Shown in pieces: positions 1 to 11,371 of a stretch of DNA of 64,000 nt. The notes under the pieces were generated by a model. The model was not told the origin of the DNA. It saw nothing but the letters and a program-made list of their open reading frames with translations, and did no database searches. The position numbers and the translations under genes are program-made. The first letter of the stretch is position 1. Each line of letters begins with the position of its first letter. This DNA comes from Ostrinia nubilalis (Eukaryota > Arthropoda > Insecta > Lepidoptera > Crambidae), in assembly GCF_963855985.1 (NCBI RefSeq), contig NC_087095.1, forward strand, positions 16,812,001 through 16,876,000, written 5' to 3'.

Positions 1-1474
1 TAATTCAACGTATCAAATTACTCATCGCCAAAATTAACTTAATTCCCAAGTTCCGCTTTGTTATTATAATTTTATATCCAAAAACCCGAATCGGCCATAA
101 ATTTCAACGTCATAAACGTTATCAATAAAAGTAATATATAACACCGTTTTAAATACGAGGAAAGTTTTATTTCTCAATTCGCTTTTTCTTTCGATGTCGT
201 AAATTTCACGACGGCTGACATTAAACATGCGCGAACATAAATCCAGGCAGATTTCCGAAGGAGAAAATTAAAACGCTCACAGTGAAAGACAAGAAATGTG
301 CGAATTAACGTTCGACGCGTGAAATGACAGGAACATAAAAATTCTTCTTACAAGAACGGCTTTTGACTCGGCCCGTTCTCACCTTGAACGGATTCAGTTT
401 ATTGAGCGACCTCACTCGATTAAAGTGTGGCGAATCGGGTTGTTAAACTACCGACAGCGGCGACGACAGCAAAGATTTAACTGGAAATCTAAGCTCCGAC
501 GATAACCTTCTTTAAGCTCAGCCAGATAAAGTCCTGATTACTAAAGCACAGCTTGTCACCGACGACCCTTACAGAGCTATCCCAGTCGTGACGGTTGGTT
601 GAGCATTTTGTTCGTTGATTGGCATTTTGCCGCGCGAAAAGCAACACCTTTAGCGGCCATGACATGACGTCTGATTGATTGAATAATTAATTTTATTTAA
701 AATTCAAAGCACCTGACATACGTGTCAGTTGTTACTGTCAATTAATAAGACAGCTCTTGATGAGGGTAACGTGTAACAGGCTGTTGTGAGTTTTTGTTGT
801 AAATCATTTTAACTAGTTATGTCTGCGTATGGGATAAAGTGACAGCTGTTAGGCGAATATTTGTTTTGGATCTCGACTTTTTGTGTGTGTTTATCAAGAT
901 GGCGCGACATCTTTATTTAAACTTATTCTGACTGTTTGATTTAACCAGGCTGGAATTTAACTTAAAATTCAATGATTTTCTTCTTAATTGCCTGATTGTC
1001 TTACCTGCTTTTAATTATAATCGCTATATGAGACCGTCGTACAAATATGAAAAACATTTATACTTTCGTTTTGTCATAGACCAACTTATATTTGATGATG
1101 ATTTAATTTTGTTCTTGATGTTTGTCAAAGCATTTTACAATATAAACCAACATCCTGATATGAATATGTATTTACAGTGTCTTAAATCAGAGAAATACAA
1201 AAACATTGACGTAAGTAAGCATTTACTAATACTGTATTTTGAAAATAAAATTTGAGTCGCAAAACAAAATTGAAGTCACAGCGTTCTCCAAACTCAAACA
1301 TCATTCAATTACCACCCGTCTATCCGAAATTTCTTCACATTAATTACTATCTAGCACATTAATCTTGCGTTCTTAAAACAGGCCCCCGACATCCTTGTCG
1401 GTTGCCGTAACAAAGCCATGAGGGATGTGAGGTGATTGCGATATCGATACAAAAATTTGAATATGATAGCATTC
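1..1474. other. Gene-free stretch, nothing recognised
   Basis: AT-rich unique-looking DNA. The only open frame over 60 codons (1028-1255, +) has low-complexity AT-driven composition and no recognisable domain. No RNA gene or transposon end was recognised. It may contain regulatory DNA, but that cannot be judged from one sequence. Confidence 0.5.
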
Positions 1475-1702
1475 CAGCCAAATGACGTCCACTGCTAGGC
1501 ATAATAGCTCGTAGAGATGATGGCCGTTGGGGCAGAAAAGTTTTCGAGTGACGATCACAGGCCGGAAGATTTAGCGTGGGCAGGCCTCCCACTAGGTGGA
1601 CCGACGATCTGGTGAAGGTCGCGGAAAGACCCTGGATGCGGGCAACGCAGGACCGGTCGTTATGGAAATCATTGAGGGAGGCCTTTGTCCAGCAGTGGAA
1701 TA
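1475..1702 (+). mobile_element. RTE-type LINE 3' fragment with an inverted tip
   Basis: From about 1503 the + strand encodes degenerate remains of the RTE reverse-transcriptase C-terminus. A GRPPTRWTDDLVKV block is readable near 1579 and an AFVQQW-like end near 1680-1697. In front of it, 1475-1497 carries the terminal ~20 bases of the same repeat in the opposite orientation (reverse complement of the usual CAGTGGACGTCATTTGGCTG end). The copy is therefore a head-to-head chimera. It is non-functional: only the last ~65 codons remain and the frame is diverged. Confidence 0.75.
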
Positions 1703-3972
1703 TCGGACATATTACGGCGATATTATTTATCTTTTGGTATATTCGGTTCAGTTGTTTTGATTTTGATCCGCATTTTTGACAAGCGGAGCATTATTCTGAG
1801 CTGAAAATTACCAAATGATAAATTACTATGCACTTTATCTGGCAACTAATCATCCTGGCAAAAAGATTAATTAAGATGTAATTTAAGAGGTAAAGTTGTC
1901 ATGTTAACAACTTTACCTGTTTTTGAGTTTCATCTCTTAAGTGAGCGTAATTGATTTTTTCAATACCCTATCGACTATTCCATATCGATATCATTGCAGC
2001 CCTAGCCATGATGAACGACGGCCCCGACCATACATCATCTGTAGCGATTGCTCTAATGATGAATAATTAGCTGCGTTTGTTTCAGCCTCTATCTCTCTTT
2101 GTTCGTGTACAAAAGCCTTAAGAGCTATTGTAACTGTCGAACGTAAATATTCGTTGGTTTTCGGGGCTCTAAATAGTAGGTGGGTCTATGAAAACATAAT
2201 TTTCACGAATTTTATCAAAATAATAGAATTTCGAAGACTCTTGGACAATGTTCTATGTATTAGGACCAATAAGTAACATTCACACAGCAAAATGAACTAC
2301 GCCCATATTCGCAAACGATGCTTGCTTGAGTGAAGCAGAAAATCAAACGCTCAGTGTTAAAACACCATTTGTATCCGACTTTATACTTGATGAACATATT
2401 TTTACTAACGGTAGGAAGTTCGCTGGGTCAGCTAGTCTCTTAACAAATTAAATGAAATAAATGTTGCTACTAAGCCTTTGTGCTTTGCGTGAGACTTTGA
2501 ATGTGCGTGAATTTAGTAATACATATTCTCTATTTAGATATTTTCACAGCAGTTTCTTTTATTTTATTACTTTCGTACATTCGCCATCTTGCTACGGAAC
2601 CCTCACGTTCCGCATATACAACACTTGATTGGTTTTTCCATTGAACAAGTAATTGTACGGCTGCTGCTTTTTTGCTAAATATTAATCATGTTCGCGAGCC
2701 TCGGTCCAGTGGTTCAACAATTTTCATTAGATGGTGGATAATTTATGGCCACAAACCCAGTATTTTAGATAACTACATGTGTGTTATTAACTGTTTATTC
2801 TTTATGTTGTTAATTAAATTGAAAAGGGGTTGTGCTATTTCATTAAAATATACACCTTTTAATTTTCTCGGATAATTGATGTCAGGTGTAATGCAGGACT
2901 TGACGTAAATTACTACGGCGGTAAATCTATCAACATTTACATCAGTACTTGACTGCTTATTGGAACTTATTTAAAATCTAACAAGCATTGATATTTTAAA
3001 GACCGTTTTAAGATCGTCTTTTAATTTAACGACGGATATTTTCATTAAAGCAATGATCATCTTATTTATCATTTTATGAACTGTTAGTCTGCTTACACTT
3101 TCTTAGACTATTTAGATATTACGGCTTCGTTAATCATGGAAAATCAAAAATCAGTTTCATAGAAACGAATATATTATTTTTTGTTAAAAGTTTACCAAAC
3201 TAATTTTCATAAAAGCAGATAATACTTTACAAATTTTCATTTGCCTTATCCTTACATTAAAATGAACTCGCATTTGTCACGTAAATTAAACTTCCGTACA
3301 AAAAGCTATCAAGATAAACCTGAAAACACTCCCAACGAATCGTTTACGAAACAATTTATCGCCCCCAATTAAACCCAAGTTTGTAAAGCAAAGTTTGTGC
3401 ACAATCAATCCCCTTCAGCGCTGGTTTCACCTCAGGAGTGCATAAAAGTGCTATTCATTACAATCCATCAAGTATGAGGGATCGGTCTCTGAATGGTGTT
3501 TGAACGATCCACTCAAGCCACGAAATGTGGGAGGTTTTTGTTTGGCCATTTGTTTTTTATGTGCTGCAGCGTTGACTTTTAAAATTATAATTTGAATGGA
3601 GTTTAGGAGAGAAGTTTTTAATGCTACTAGTACTAATACTATTGCTAATAGGTAGGTACTATAAGTATGGATTAAAGCAGGAGAAATGTAAATTACGAAT
3701 TGTGTGTTTGTAAATTATGTACTGAAGATAAACGAAACGCACAATTTTACCTAAAGAAAAAAAATTGGTTAGGATATTGCAGGTCAACCTGTTTATACGA
3801 AAATAAATACGATTAATTCCTTCAGAACAGGGCACGTGAACCCTCATATTGTTTGAGTCATGTCAAATTTATTAAGGCAGCTTAAAAGGTGGATACAAAG
3901 ATTAGTAACCTGTCTCTACAAGATATTAGAGAATCAATAAATATTTTCTTTGATCCTTTAAAAGAAAAAGTT
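1703..3972. other. Gene-free stretch with a partial MITE
   Basis: Mostly unrecognised AT-rich sequence. At about 2296-2335 there is one end (CGCCCATATTCGCAAACGATGC) of the MITE family that is complete at 58653-58782. Around 2420-2436 the sequence ends in a GGGTCAGCTAGT motif of the sort seen at Helitron 3' ends, but no matching start was found. Nothing else is supportable. Confidence 0.4.
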
Positions 3973-4208
3973 TTAATTAATATCTGCACGTGCCAAGTAA
4001 CGGAATTTTTCAGCCAGAGAATCATTTATTAAGCCACACACCAAAATCGCTACCATCTCCTCAATCACGTCGCCCTCATTTTTCCCCTCCATAGCTTGTT
4101 TATCTACACAATACCTCGGACAATTTGTCTTTGCCGCTTCTAAATATTCCTCATTGTCTTTGAGTAATTCACTTAATAAATTCAACCAGTCAAAGCCTTG
4201 AATTTCGT
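3973..4208 (-). pseudogene. Unassigned protein-like reading frame
   Basis: On the minus strand an open frame of about 78 codons begins just after an in-frame TAA near 4211 and ends at a TAA at 3973. Its residues look like a folded acidic protein: it opens DEIQGFDWLNLLSELLKDNE, contains CPRYCVDKQAMEGK, and closes LAEKFRYLARADIN. It has no ATG near its 5' end, and the bases before it (TTGCTTAAG) are only a weak splice acceptor. It could be a terminal exon of an unseen gene or an old retrocopy. I do not recognise the family. No matching neighbouring exon was found on either side. Confidence 0.25.
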
Positions 4209-5771
4209 CTTAAGCAATTTTCTTTTGTTTATAAAATATTCTCAGTGCTCACTGATTTATGTGAGGCTCGTAAAGTTTTTTAGGTTAAGTGTAGATTATA
4301 ACCGCAGATTATCTCTTAATTACCAATTTAGAAATTCTTACGCTGTAAATATAATGATTATCATTTATACAATCTTCCTCACCATCGGCCTTTACGCTGC
4401 CGTTGATTATTAATAGACGTGTTATTATATTTTATCATTATTAAAGAATTGGAAAGCGCAATAAATCTTTTTAATTTTACAACCCTTTCAATTTTAGAGT
4501 TACAAAACTGTAAAAGATTATAAATACCCGTTATTTACCGAAAGTTTTTTTTTAATTACGTATAATTTACTACGCTACATATACCACTCACACAATTTAG
4601 ATTAGTTGTTTTCAAAACAATGATAGTTACAATCCTTATTCAAATTGCAAAACATGCGCAATTACACTTTTTCAGATAACATGTATTTTTGTGATAACAT
4701 TTTTAAAAGTAACTAGGTTGTGTATTTAGGTTATTTAATCAAAATCCCTGTACCCACATCGTGAAACTTTATAAATAACAAAAGGCTTAATGTTATAAAA
4801 CTGTGTAATCTAAAAGTTGCATTACTTTCTTTCAAATCTTAAATTATGTTTCCAAGCACTAAAACTACAAATAAATGTGACGAAAACACATCCGTATCTC
4901 AACATATCATAATCTCCGGCTCTAAAAATCAACTAACGTCATCTTAATAACCATTCTGATTATGATTAAAACTGTATAGAAAGCCGTAATGAATAACTGA
5001 ATGATATTCGAGATATAGCCGTAGCGGTCGGCGCCGCTATGAATGTCCCAAGACCAAGTGACGGTAAACTTGTTTCGATGCAAAACAAACTTTAAAATGA
5101 AGCTAATAAGGACAGAGATGGAGATAAATGTATTCTTGCAGCGGCATAAGCGAAGCCGACAGCCGTCAATCGTAAGCTAAAAACCGGTAGCCGACATTAA
5201 AGAATACAAAAGTTATGGAGCGGACTCATTGATGTATATTCAGTGATTTGACGTGAGATAGAAGCGATTCGTTCTAGCTTTTAAATCTAAAGGAAGTTTA
5301 TTAACTTTTTCTGATAACCCCGTAATGAGACGTCTTTCAGTGATATTGATGGTAATATTTTTTGCGCATCTCTTTTCAATTTGGTCATGTTTTTTGTCTG
5401 TATCTTTTCATCGCTTTTTTATAAATCGGCAAAGATTGAATGAAAAATAGATTAAAAAGAAATGATAATTCAGTTTAATTTTTAAACAAAACTATTTTAT
5501 ATCTTTATGACAATCACCCACTCCTTCCTACCTAAAGTAGGTATTGTTGTGTGTGTCAATCTCTCCGACTTCTTTGCCTAACTTTTTTAAGCATGAAAAC
5601 GCCAATTGTAACAGTTAATACTTTTCGCAACACAACTCATTTAAAATCAAGAAAGCAGCATAAATAGTCAACTCTCCAAACATGTCACTGCGCATCTTCG
5701 GCGGTTGACAGTTGACAGGGAGAGATTATAGTCAACGTCAGCGCACAATAATTACCTTTTTAAAAAAATAA
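4209..5771. other. Gene-free stretch, nothing recognised
   Basis: AT-rich sequence with no coding, RNA or transposon signature that I can support. The open frame at 4198-4413 is low-complexity and unconvincing. Confidence 0.45.
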
Positions 5772-6319
5772 AACCGACTTCAAATGCGTGAACACAAAAA
5801 AAACTAAAAATTAAAAATATTGCGTATAAAAAAGTTCATCCCCAATTTTCCACCCTTAGGGGTGAAATATTTTCTTCAAATTCGCATGAAACCACCCTTT
5901 TGATAATACCTATTCAACAAAAAAATAATCGTTCAAATTGATTTATAATCGGCGGAGATATTGCGTATAAAAAAGTTCATCCCCAATTTTCCACCCTTAG
6001 GGGTGAAATATTTTCTTCAAATTCGCATGAAACCACCCTTTTGATAATACCTATTCAACAAAAAAATAATCGTTCAAATTGATTTATAATCGGCGGAGAT
6101 ATTGCGTATAAAAAAGTTCATCCCCAATTTTCCACCCTTGGGGGTTGTTTTTTCTATTATTAAATTTAAATGGGACCACCCTTGAGGTATTACCTATACG
6201 CCGAAAAAAGATTTGTTCAAATCGGTTCATAATTGGCGGAGTTATCGCGTTACAAACATAGAAAAAAAAAAAAAACATACGGGTCGAATTGAGAACCTCC
6301 TCCTTTTTTGAAGTCGGTT
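5772..6319. mobile_element. Non-autonomous terminal-inverted-repeat element, copy 1
   Basis: The element opens with AACCGACTTCAAA (5772-5784) and closes with the inverse TTTGAAGTCGGTT (6307-6319), giving 13-bp perfect terminal inverted repeats. The interior is non-coding. A 141-bp block beginning ATTGCGTATAAAAAAG occurs twice in exact tandem (5819-5959 and 5960-6100), followed by a third, truncated and diverged start at 6101. A second copy of the family is at 41864-42272 and a lone right end is at about 33515-33539. The transposase superfamily is not evident. Confidence 0.75.
5819..6100. repeat. Perfect 141-bp tandem duplication
   Basis: Two adjacent copies (5819-5959, 5960-6100) match base for base, including a run of seven A. 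The copy of the element at 41864-42272 has only one such unit, so the duplication arose inside this family, probably recently. Confidence 0.9.
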
Positions 6320-6565
6320 GAAAAGGCCAAATAAATTACGATGACGAACAAACAAAAACAGCTGCCACACCTCACAGATAGAATAACAATAACACCGTTC
6401 CCGGCATGACGGTAGCCAAAAGAAGACGGGCAGTTTCATCTGTTTGAAAAAAAGAAATGTCCGCTGAAACTCGCATTTTCTAGATTTAATTTCTAAAAAA
6501 TAGTCTTTCCATCGTCATCGTCATCATTGACGATAAAAAGTCACACGCACAAGAACTTTGTTACC

Positions 6566-6965
6566 TAACATAGTAATGTTCGTGTCAGCCAAATGACGTC
6601 CACTGCTGGACAAAGGCCTCCTCCAAGGTTTTCCACAATGCACGGTCCTGCGCTGCCCGCATCCAGGCTCTTCCAGCGACCTTTACCAGATCGTCGGTCC
6701 ACCTAGTAGGAGGCCTACCCACGCTACGTCTTCCAGCCCGTGGTCGCCACTCGAGAACTTTTCTGCTCCAACGGCCATCGTCTCTACGAGCTATGTGCCC
6801 CGCCCACTGCCACTTGATTTTAGCAATTCTGCGAGCTATGTCGGTCACTTTGGTTCTCCTGCGGATCTCCTCATTTCTGATTCGATCACGCAGGGAAACT
6901 CCAAGCATGGCCCGCTCCATCGCCCTTTGGGTGACCTAGAGCCTTCTTATTCTTAACATAGTAAT
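6566..6965 (-). mobile_element. RTE-type LINE, 5'-truncated, with 12-bp target duplication
   Basis: The insert (6578-6953) is flanked by the 12-bp direct repeat TAACATAGTAAT at 6566-6577 and 6954-6965, the mark of target-primed reverse transcription. On the minus strand it retains a 111-codon open frame (6920-6585) with the C-terminal part of an RTE endonuclease/reverse-transcriptase polyprotein: IRNEEIRRRTKVTDIARRI, then WAGHIARRDDGRW, then GRPPTRWTDDLVKVAG, ending FVQQWTSFG. The catalytic endonuclease and RT domains are absent, so it is a dead-on-arrival copy. It is the longest copy of this family in the window and a useful reference for the shorter ones. Confidence 0.85.
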
Positions 6966-8560
6966 ATCGGGAATAAACTTGAAATTGGAACAACTTTAAT
7001 AAATCTGTAAATTGGAAACTTACAAGCGTGTAATTATTATTAATTAGGCATGAAGACTACTATGTTTTATAAATATTTCACAGTCTGTCCCTAATAATTT
7101 TATCTTTTAACTAACAAAGAATTTGCCATAAAAATAAATAGACGATACAACGATTACCTATTTGTTATTCAAACTAAGCCTGACACCACAGCCCACCTTC
7201 GCCATAGCGTAGGAGAAAATAAAACAAAATGGTTCCCAAAAAGCCTTCAAACCTGGCCGTTCTATCCCAGCTTTGCCCCACGCTGGGGATAATGGAAATA
7301 ACATGAGAGCAGAACAACAGCACAAAGGTGCCGCAGACGAAACCCGACTCTGTAAACACGGGCTGTCTGTATCACGGACTCTATTGATGCTTCCCATTAT
7401 ACACTTGATGAGGTAATGACTGGGCAAGACTTTTTTGTGGGCTTAAAGACCGTTTTCAATTGCTTTCGGATGGAGATAATCCGCAAGCATTGAAATCCGG
7501 ACCCATTTTTATGTGAGTTTAACTAGTTTTTTTTAGTTCTGGTATTAGCCAATAACGTTTTATTTGAAGGCGAAGAGGTTTTTTTAAGTATTACTAGAGA
7601 TTAAAGTGATGAAAACTACTTTCGACTAGTCATTTGAAATATGGATGATTTTTTTTTGTAAAATGAAATTCATAACGGATAAACTGAAACAGAAGTTTTT
7701 ACATTTACAATCAATTTCAGTATTTTTTCAATATTAAGTATTCACTGATTTAAAAATAAATAAATTATTCCAACATTCACATCAATTAGTAGCTAAATAA
7801 CAACTTTGTTTTATTGCCTTTGTCGGCGGTCAAATCAAACGGTTTTAATTTTTTTATTTTATATTTAAAAAATAAATTGCAATTTTATTGATTTCATACA
7901 ATTGCTTTTACAGTGAACTGATTAAAGTTTGATGTCTTAATAAAGTTGATAGACCTCGATACATAATCAAATAAACATACATACATAATTAAATGTCTAA
8001 TAACATCGTCATTCTCAATATTAAAATTTATGGTCATCATCAAATTGGTCGTTTATTACTGAAATAATCAATTTCCTCCGAATCTAGGTTATAACTCAAT
8101 TTTATTGTTGCGTTTTTATTGTCTTTATAACTGCTATAAATTAGTACTATCTCGAGCACTCAAGTATCAAATTTTAATCACCAATAAAATGCGACCTAGT
8201 TTGAAGACTCTCATAGTGAATGGTTGATGTCGTTGCAAAACGTCGTTATAACGAGTCATAAGTTTTGTCGTATGATGATTAAGTATATTATGACTGTTGT
8301 GTAGTTGATAAGTATTTATAGAGAAATGTGGAACATTATTTCTAAGAGATTATTACCTACCTCAAAAAATCTTTAGTTTTTCTACTTTAGATAATTTAGT
8401 CAATAAATCAATTTGATCTACTAAAAAGTTCCTGTGCATCAAGTGAGATGGAGGCCAAGTATTCCCGTAGTGGTAAAATAACGTAAAAATAAAATCAAAT
8501 GTAAAAGCTGCTATGCTGATAGTAAAAATAAAAATTTCACTGCAACTAAAACCAAAAAAA
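6966..8560. other. Gene-free stretch, one weak ORF patch
   Basis: Mostly AT-rich unique DNA. At 7174-7430 (-) two overlapping frames are open and the base composition is more GC-rich than the surroundings; one frame is hydrophobic (TFVLLFCSHVISIIPSVG). Neither matches a family I know, and the two open frames compete, so no gene is called. Confidence 0.4.
8554..8560 (-). terminator. Pol III oligo-T terminator of tRNA-Glu
   Basis: Seven consecutive T on the minus strand begin immediately after the discriminator base of the tRNA-Glu gene. At least four T normally stop RNA polymerase III. Confidence 0.85.
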
Positions 8561-8632
8561 TTCCGATACCGGGAATCGAACCCGAGCCTCCTGGGTGAGA
8601 GCCAGGTATCCTAGCCACTAGACCATATCGGA
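8561..8632 (-). tRNA. tRNA-Glu (anticodon CTC)
   Basis: Reading the minus strand, the 72-nt sequence folds as a full cloverleaf. The acceptor arms TCCGATA and TATCGGA pair over all 7 bp and are followed by discriminator A at 8561. The A box TGGTCTAGTGG is at 8625-8615, the anticodon stem is CCTGG/CCAGG with loop CTCTCAC (anticodon CTC, 8599-8597), and the T-arm/B box is GGTTCGATTCC. A run of seven T follows directly on the minus strand (8560-8554), a normal Pol III terminator. It decodes GAG. No arm is degraded and there is no SINE body behind it, so it is probably a functional single tRNA gene in a gene desert. Confidence 0.93.
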
Positions 8633-8719
8633 TATGACAGAGCGATCGAAATACTGATTCATAAACAACAATCTGGCTTCATTACGGAGAACAAAATAAA
8701 ATTTTATTTTTTTCAATTG

Positions 8720-8903
8720 TCTACTTTATAAAAATAAGTCGGGTTTTCCTCCCTGACGCTATAACTCCAGAACGCACGAACCGATTTCCACGGTTTTGCA
8801 TTCGTTGGAAAGGTCTCGGGCTCCGTGAGGTTTATAGCAAAGAAAATTCGGGAAAAGGGGGTAAAACGGGATCCACGCGTACGAAGTCGCGGGCGGCCGC
8901 TAG
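8720..8903 (+). mobile_element. Helitron-like non-autonomous element
   Basis: The sequence starts with TC (8720-8721) and ends in CTAG (8900-8903) followed by T, with a GC-rich potential hairpin (CGCG TACGAAGT CGCG) shortly before the end. This matches the 5'-TC...CTRR-3' rule for Helitrons and the GCGGGCGG...CTAGT ends common in Lepidoptera. There is no coding capacity. The left boundary is less certain than the right. Confidence 0.5.
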
Positions 8904-9905
8904 TTATTTTATAAAATCTCTTCTCGCCATCTCGGTTACATAATAATTATTAAAACTCGTAAGTATTATAACTCCTAACCTAAGTCATTAGCACCATTAG
9001 GACCAGAAAATTATAAACATCAACTTTTTCATAGGTAGTTAATAATTTGACTGCATAATCTGTTACTTATATTTTTAAAATAATAGAATTATATAATTAT
9101 TTTGTGTTTTCTTTCATATTTATCCGTCGTTAAAAAATAAAACTAATACATTATCCATAACTTATCTGAGTCAAAGTTAAGTAACGGTACAGGGTCCCGT
9201 TAACCCCATCATTTCTTCAAAATGTATTTAAACTTATTCAACCCCGAATCACAGTCAATTAAAATCGTCAATCGAAACGAGTCTATTTTGGTCGTATTCG
9301 ATGTAAATCTGCGAACTGCGAGTGTTGTTGAATGTAGTCGATAATACGAGGCTCGATAATCCAATCTGATTAGGAATTTTTTCATCTATTTTTCAATTAT
9401 CCTGTTTTCACCTTCAAGATTCATTAATATCTTTATCAAATGTACATCTCACCTGTCAGTGCTGTTTGATCTACAAGATTTTTCAGTAACAATAAAGTGT
9501 AGCTCTATTGATGTGATGAATTTCCTGATTAATATTGCTTTGCTGGTACTTTACTTACTATGAATATAAGAGCAATCTTAGGAACAGTTATTTCAGTGTC
9601 GCGCAATTTCAGGTTACAACTGAAAACAATCGACAATAAAGCAACACTAGCGCCGTCCACTTTGTTAATAGCGAGTTATTATATGGTAAACAGCGTCGTT
9701 AGCATGTCTAGCTGCGCCGGCGCACCGTCGGCGGTTTGTCGGCTGTCGATCAACGTCGGCGCTGTCGGCGGCTGTCGGCGGTGATGGAGCCGCGTAAGGG
9801 TTAACTCTCAGATGCATCTCGGGATTGATTTCATCGTGTGCTATAGCTTCTTGCCACGGCTTCGTCCGTTTTCAATCAGAAAACTTTAACATGTTTGTGT
9901 CCCTC
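8904..9905. other. Gene-free stretch with a small GC-rich patch
   Basis: AT-rich unique DNA. At about 9705-9785 there is an isolated CpG- and GC-rich stretch built from repeated GTCGGCGG/CTGTCGGCGG words. No gene is supported. The patch could be regulatory or a short degenerate tandem repeat. Confidence 0.4.
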
Positions 9906-10175
9906 TTAAATAAAGAAATAAATATCCTTGGACATTTTACACTGCGCTTCTAGTCCCAAACTAAGCAAAGCTTGTACTATGGGTACTAGACAACGGAAAA
10001 AAACATACTTAAATACTTTTTTTTTGTAAATACATACTTATTATACATAGAAAACACCCAGTCCAATACAAACAAATGTGTTCATGCACACAAATATTTG
10101 TACTGTGCGGGAATCGAACCCGCAACCTCCGGAATATAGTAGTCCGTTTCGAACCACTACACCAAACGGCCGACA
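9906..10175 (-). mobile_element. tRNA-derived SINE
   Basis: On the minus strand the head has a Pol III A box TGGTGTAGTGG (10164-10154) and B box GGTTCGATTCC (10120-10110). A tRNA-unrelated body follows (…GTATTGGACTGGGTGTTTTC), ending in an ATTT-rich tail near 9906-9925. The anticodon region does not fold like a real tRNA, and the long body separates it from a tRNA gene. Confidence 0.75.
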
Positions 10176-10445
10176 AGCTTTAAACACTTTATTCAAGGCG
10201 ATAGTGAATAGGTACTTACAAGATAGGTATCTACTTATGTGCCATCCTAGACTACATTCCACTTAAAATCAGGTGATTAAGGTCAAATGCCTTGTTCTGC
10301 ATAAAAAATAAAGAATTTATCTCACTTCACATCAGGTAGGTATGATTGTGGTCAAATACCTGCCTGGCTCTGCATAAAAAATGATTAATTTTCAGCAGTT
10401 TTCATCATGCAATAGTTTATAACGAAACTGTTTGGCCCGCGCTTC

Positions 10446-10489
10446 GTTCGTTTCAGCCAAATGATTTCTACTGCTACTGGACAAAGGAT
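10446..10489 (-). mobile_element. RTE LINE 3' tip fragment
   Basis: A ~40-bp diverged copy of the terminal repeat seen at 6585 (CAGCCAAATGATTTCTACTGC... followed by ACAAAGG). It is too short to say more. Confidence 0.45.
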
Positions 10490-11049
10490 CCACGCTTACG
10501 AATACATAAATACAATAAATTAATTTAACACTTTTACGTTCGTGTAAGCGACTGAAAACGATTGATTGACAGATTGATTCTTTCCTTACACGCACGCCGA
10601 CTCATTAAATAAAATTCAAGTTGACAAATACCTTGTCCATTAATTAATATTGTCTGTAACAATTACGACGATTTATAAACATTTCAAAATGGATAATAAA
10701 AATCATCAATCAATTGTTTTCTAATTACAGTATCGTAGTTCAAATCAATTTATTTGAAATATTTTTTCTTTCATCAGACCGACAACTTTTACTAATGACA
10801 AAAATGTTCAAAAGAAAATAGTTTCTCTTTTAATTACTGACTTCTAGTTTTATGATGCTGATATTTCAGCTAAAACTGTCATTGTCCAGAAAGCTTTACT
10901 AAATAAGAAGCCTGATAAAAATTATCCATCAGTTGAGATCAACGATAGAAAGACACACCCAAATCTGGCTCTTTTCAGGCGAAGGTAAAAAAACTTGAAT
11001 GCTGAAATTTTCTAGTTACAACATCTACTCGTATTTTTAAACTCTGATC
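10490..11049. other. Gene-free stretch, nothing recognised
   Basis: AT-rich sequence. No supportable coding, RNA or transposon signature. Confidence 0.4.
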
Positions 11050-11371
11050 TTAGGCTGAGTTGCACCACCTAACTTCAACTTTGACTGTAACAATAACCGT
11101 GGTTTTTGTATGGAGTTTAATAAATTGAGTCAAAGTTAAGTTAAAAAAGCCACGATAGCCGAACGGTGAAGGGGTCGGACTGGACGACTCGACATCCGGG
11201 GAACGCGGGTTCGGTTCCCGCTGCCGCTCAACTATTGTGGTGAGCTCACTCGTGATACAAGCATATTTAGCTTAGTACGAGGGGCTAACGGGAGTATTAG
11301 TAATTTGTGTAGGTAATAATAAGTTACTAATAATCTTTAAAAAAAAAGTAAGATGGTGTAAGCCAGCCTAA
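11050..11371. mobile_element. MITE (family A) interrupted by a SINE
   Basis: The left terminal repeat TTAGGCTGAGTTGCACCACC starts at 11050. The right one, the inverse of TTAGGCTGGCTTACACCATC, ends at 11371. These are the ends of the same short palindromic family found at 42712-42830, 54724-54847 and 56100-56207. Those copies are only ~110-125 bp, while this one is 322 bp because a SINE sits inside at 11149-11347. Confidence 0.8.
11149..11347 (+). mobile_element. tRNA-derived SINE nested in a MITE
   Basis: The head carries an A box TAGCCGAACGG (11156-11166) and a B box GGTTCGGTTCC (11208-11218). A ~110-bp tRNA-unrelated body follows and ends in TAATAAT-type repeats and an A run near 11338-11347. 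It belongs to a different SINE family from 9906-10175. The flanks are the two halves of the MITE, so the SINE is the younger insertion. Confidence 0.75.

Noticed and set aside
7158..7430. Two overlapping minus-strand frames with raised GC
   Set aside because: The two phases compete, no domain is recognisable and there is no start context or splice signal.
10105..10175. tRNA-like A and B boxes on the minus strand
   Set aside because: The acceptor and anticodon arms do not form, and a SINE body with an ATTT tail follows. Annotated as a SINE, not a tRNA gene.
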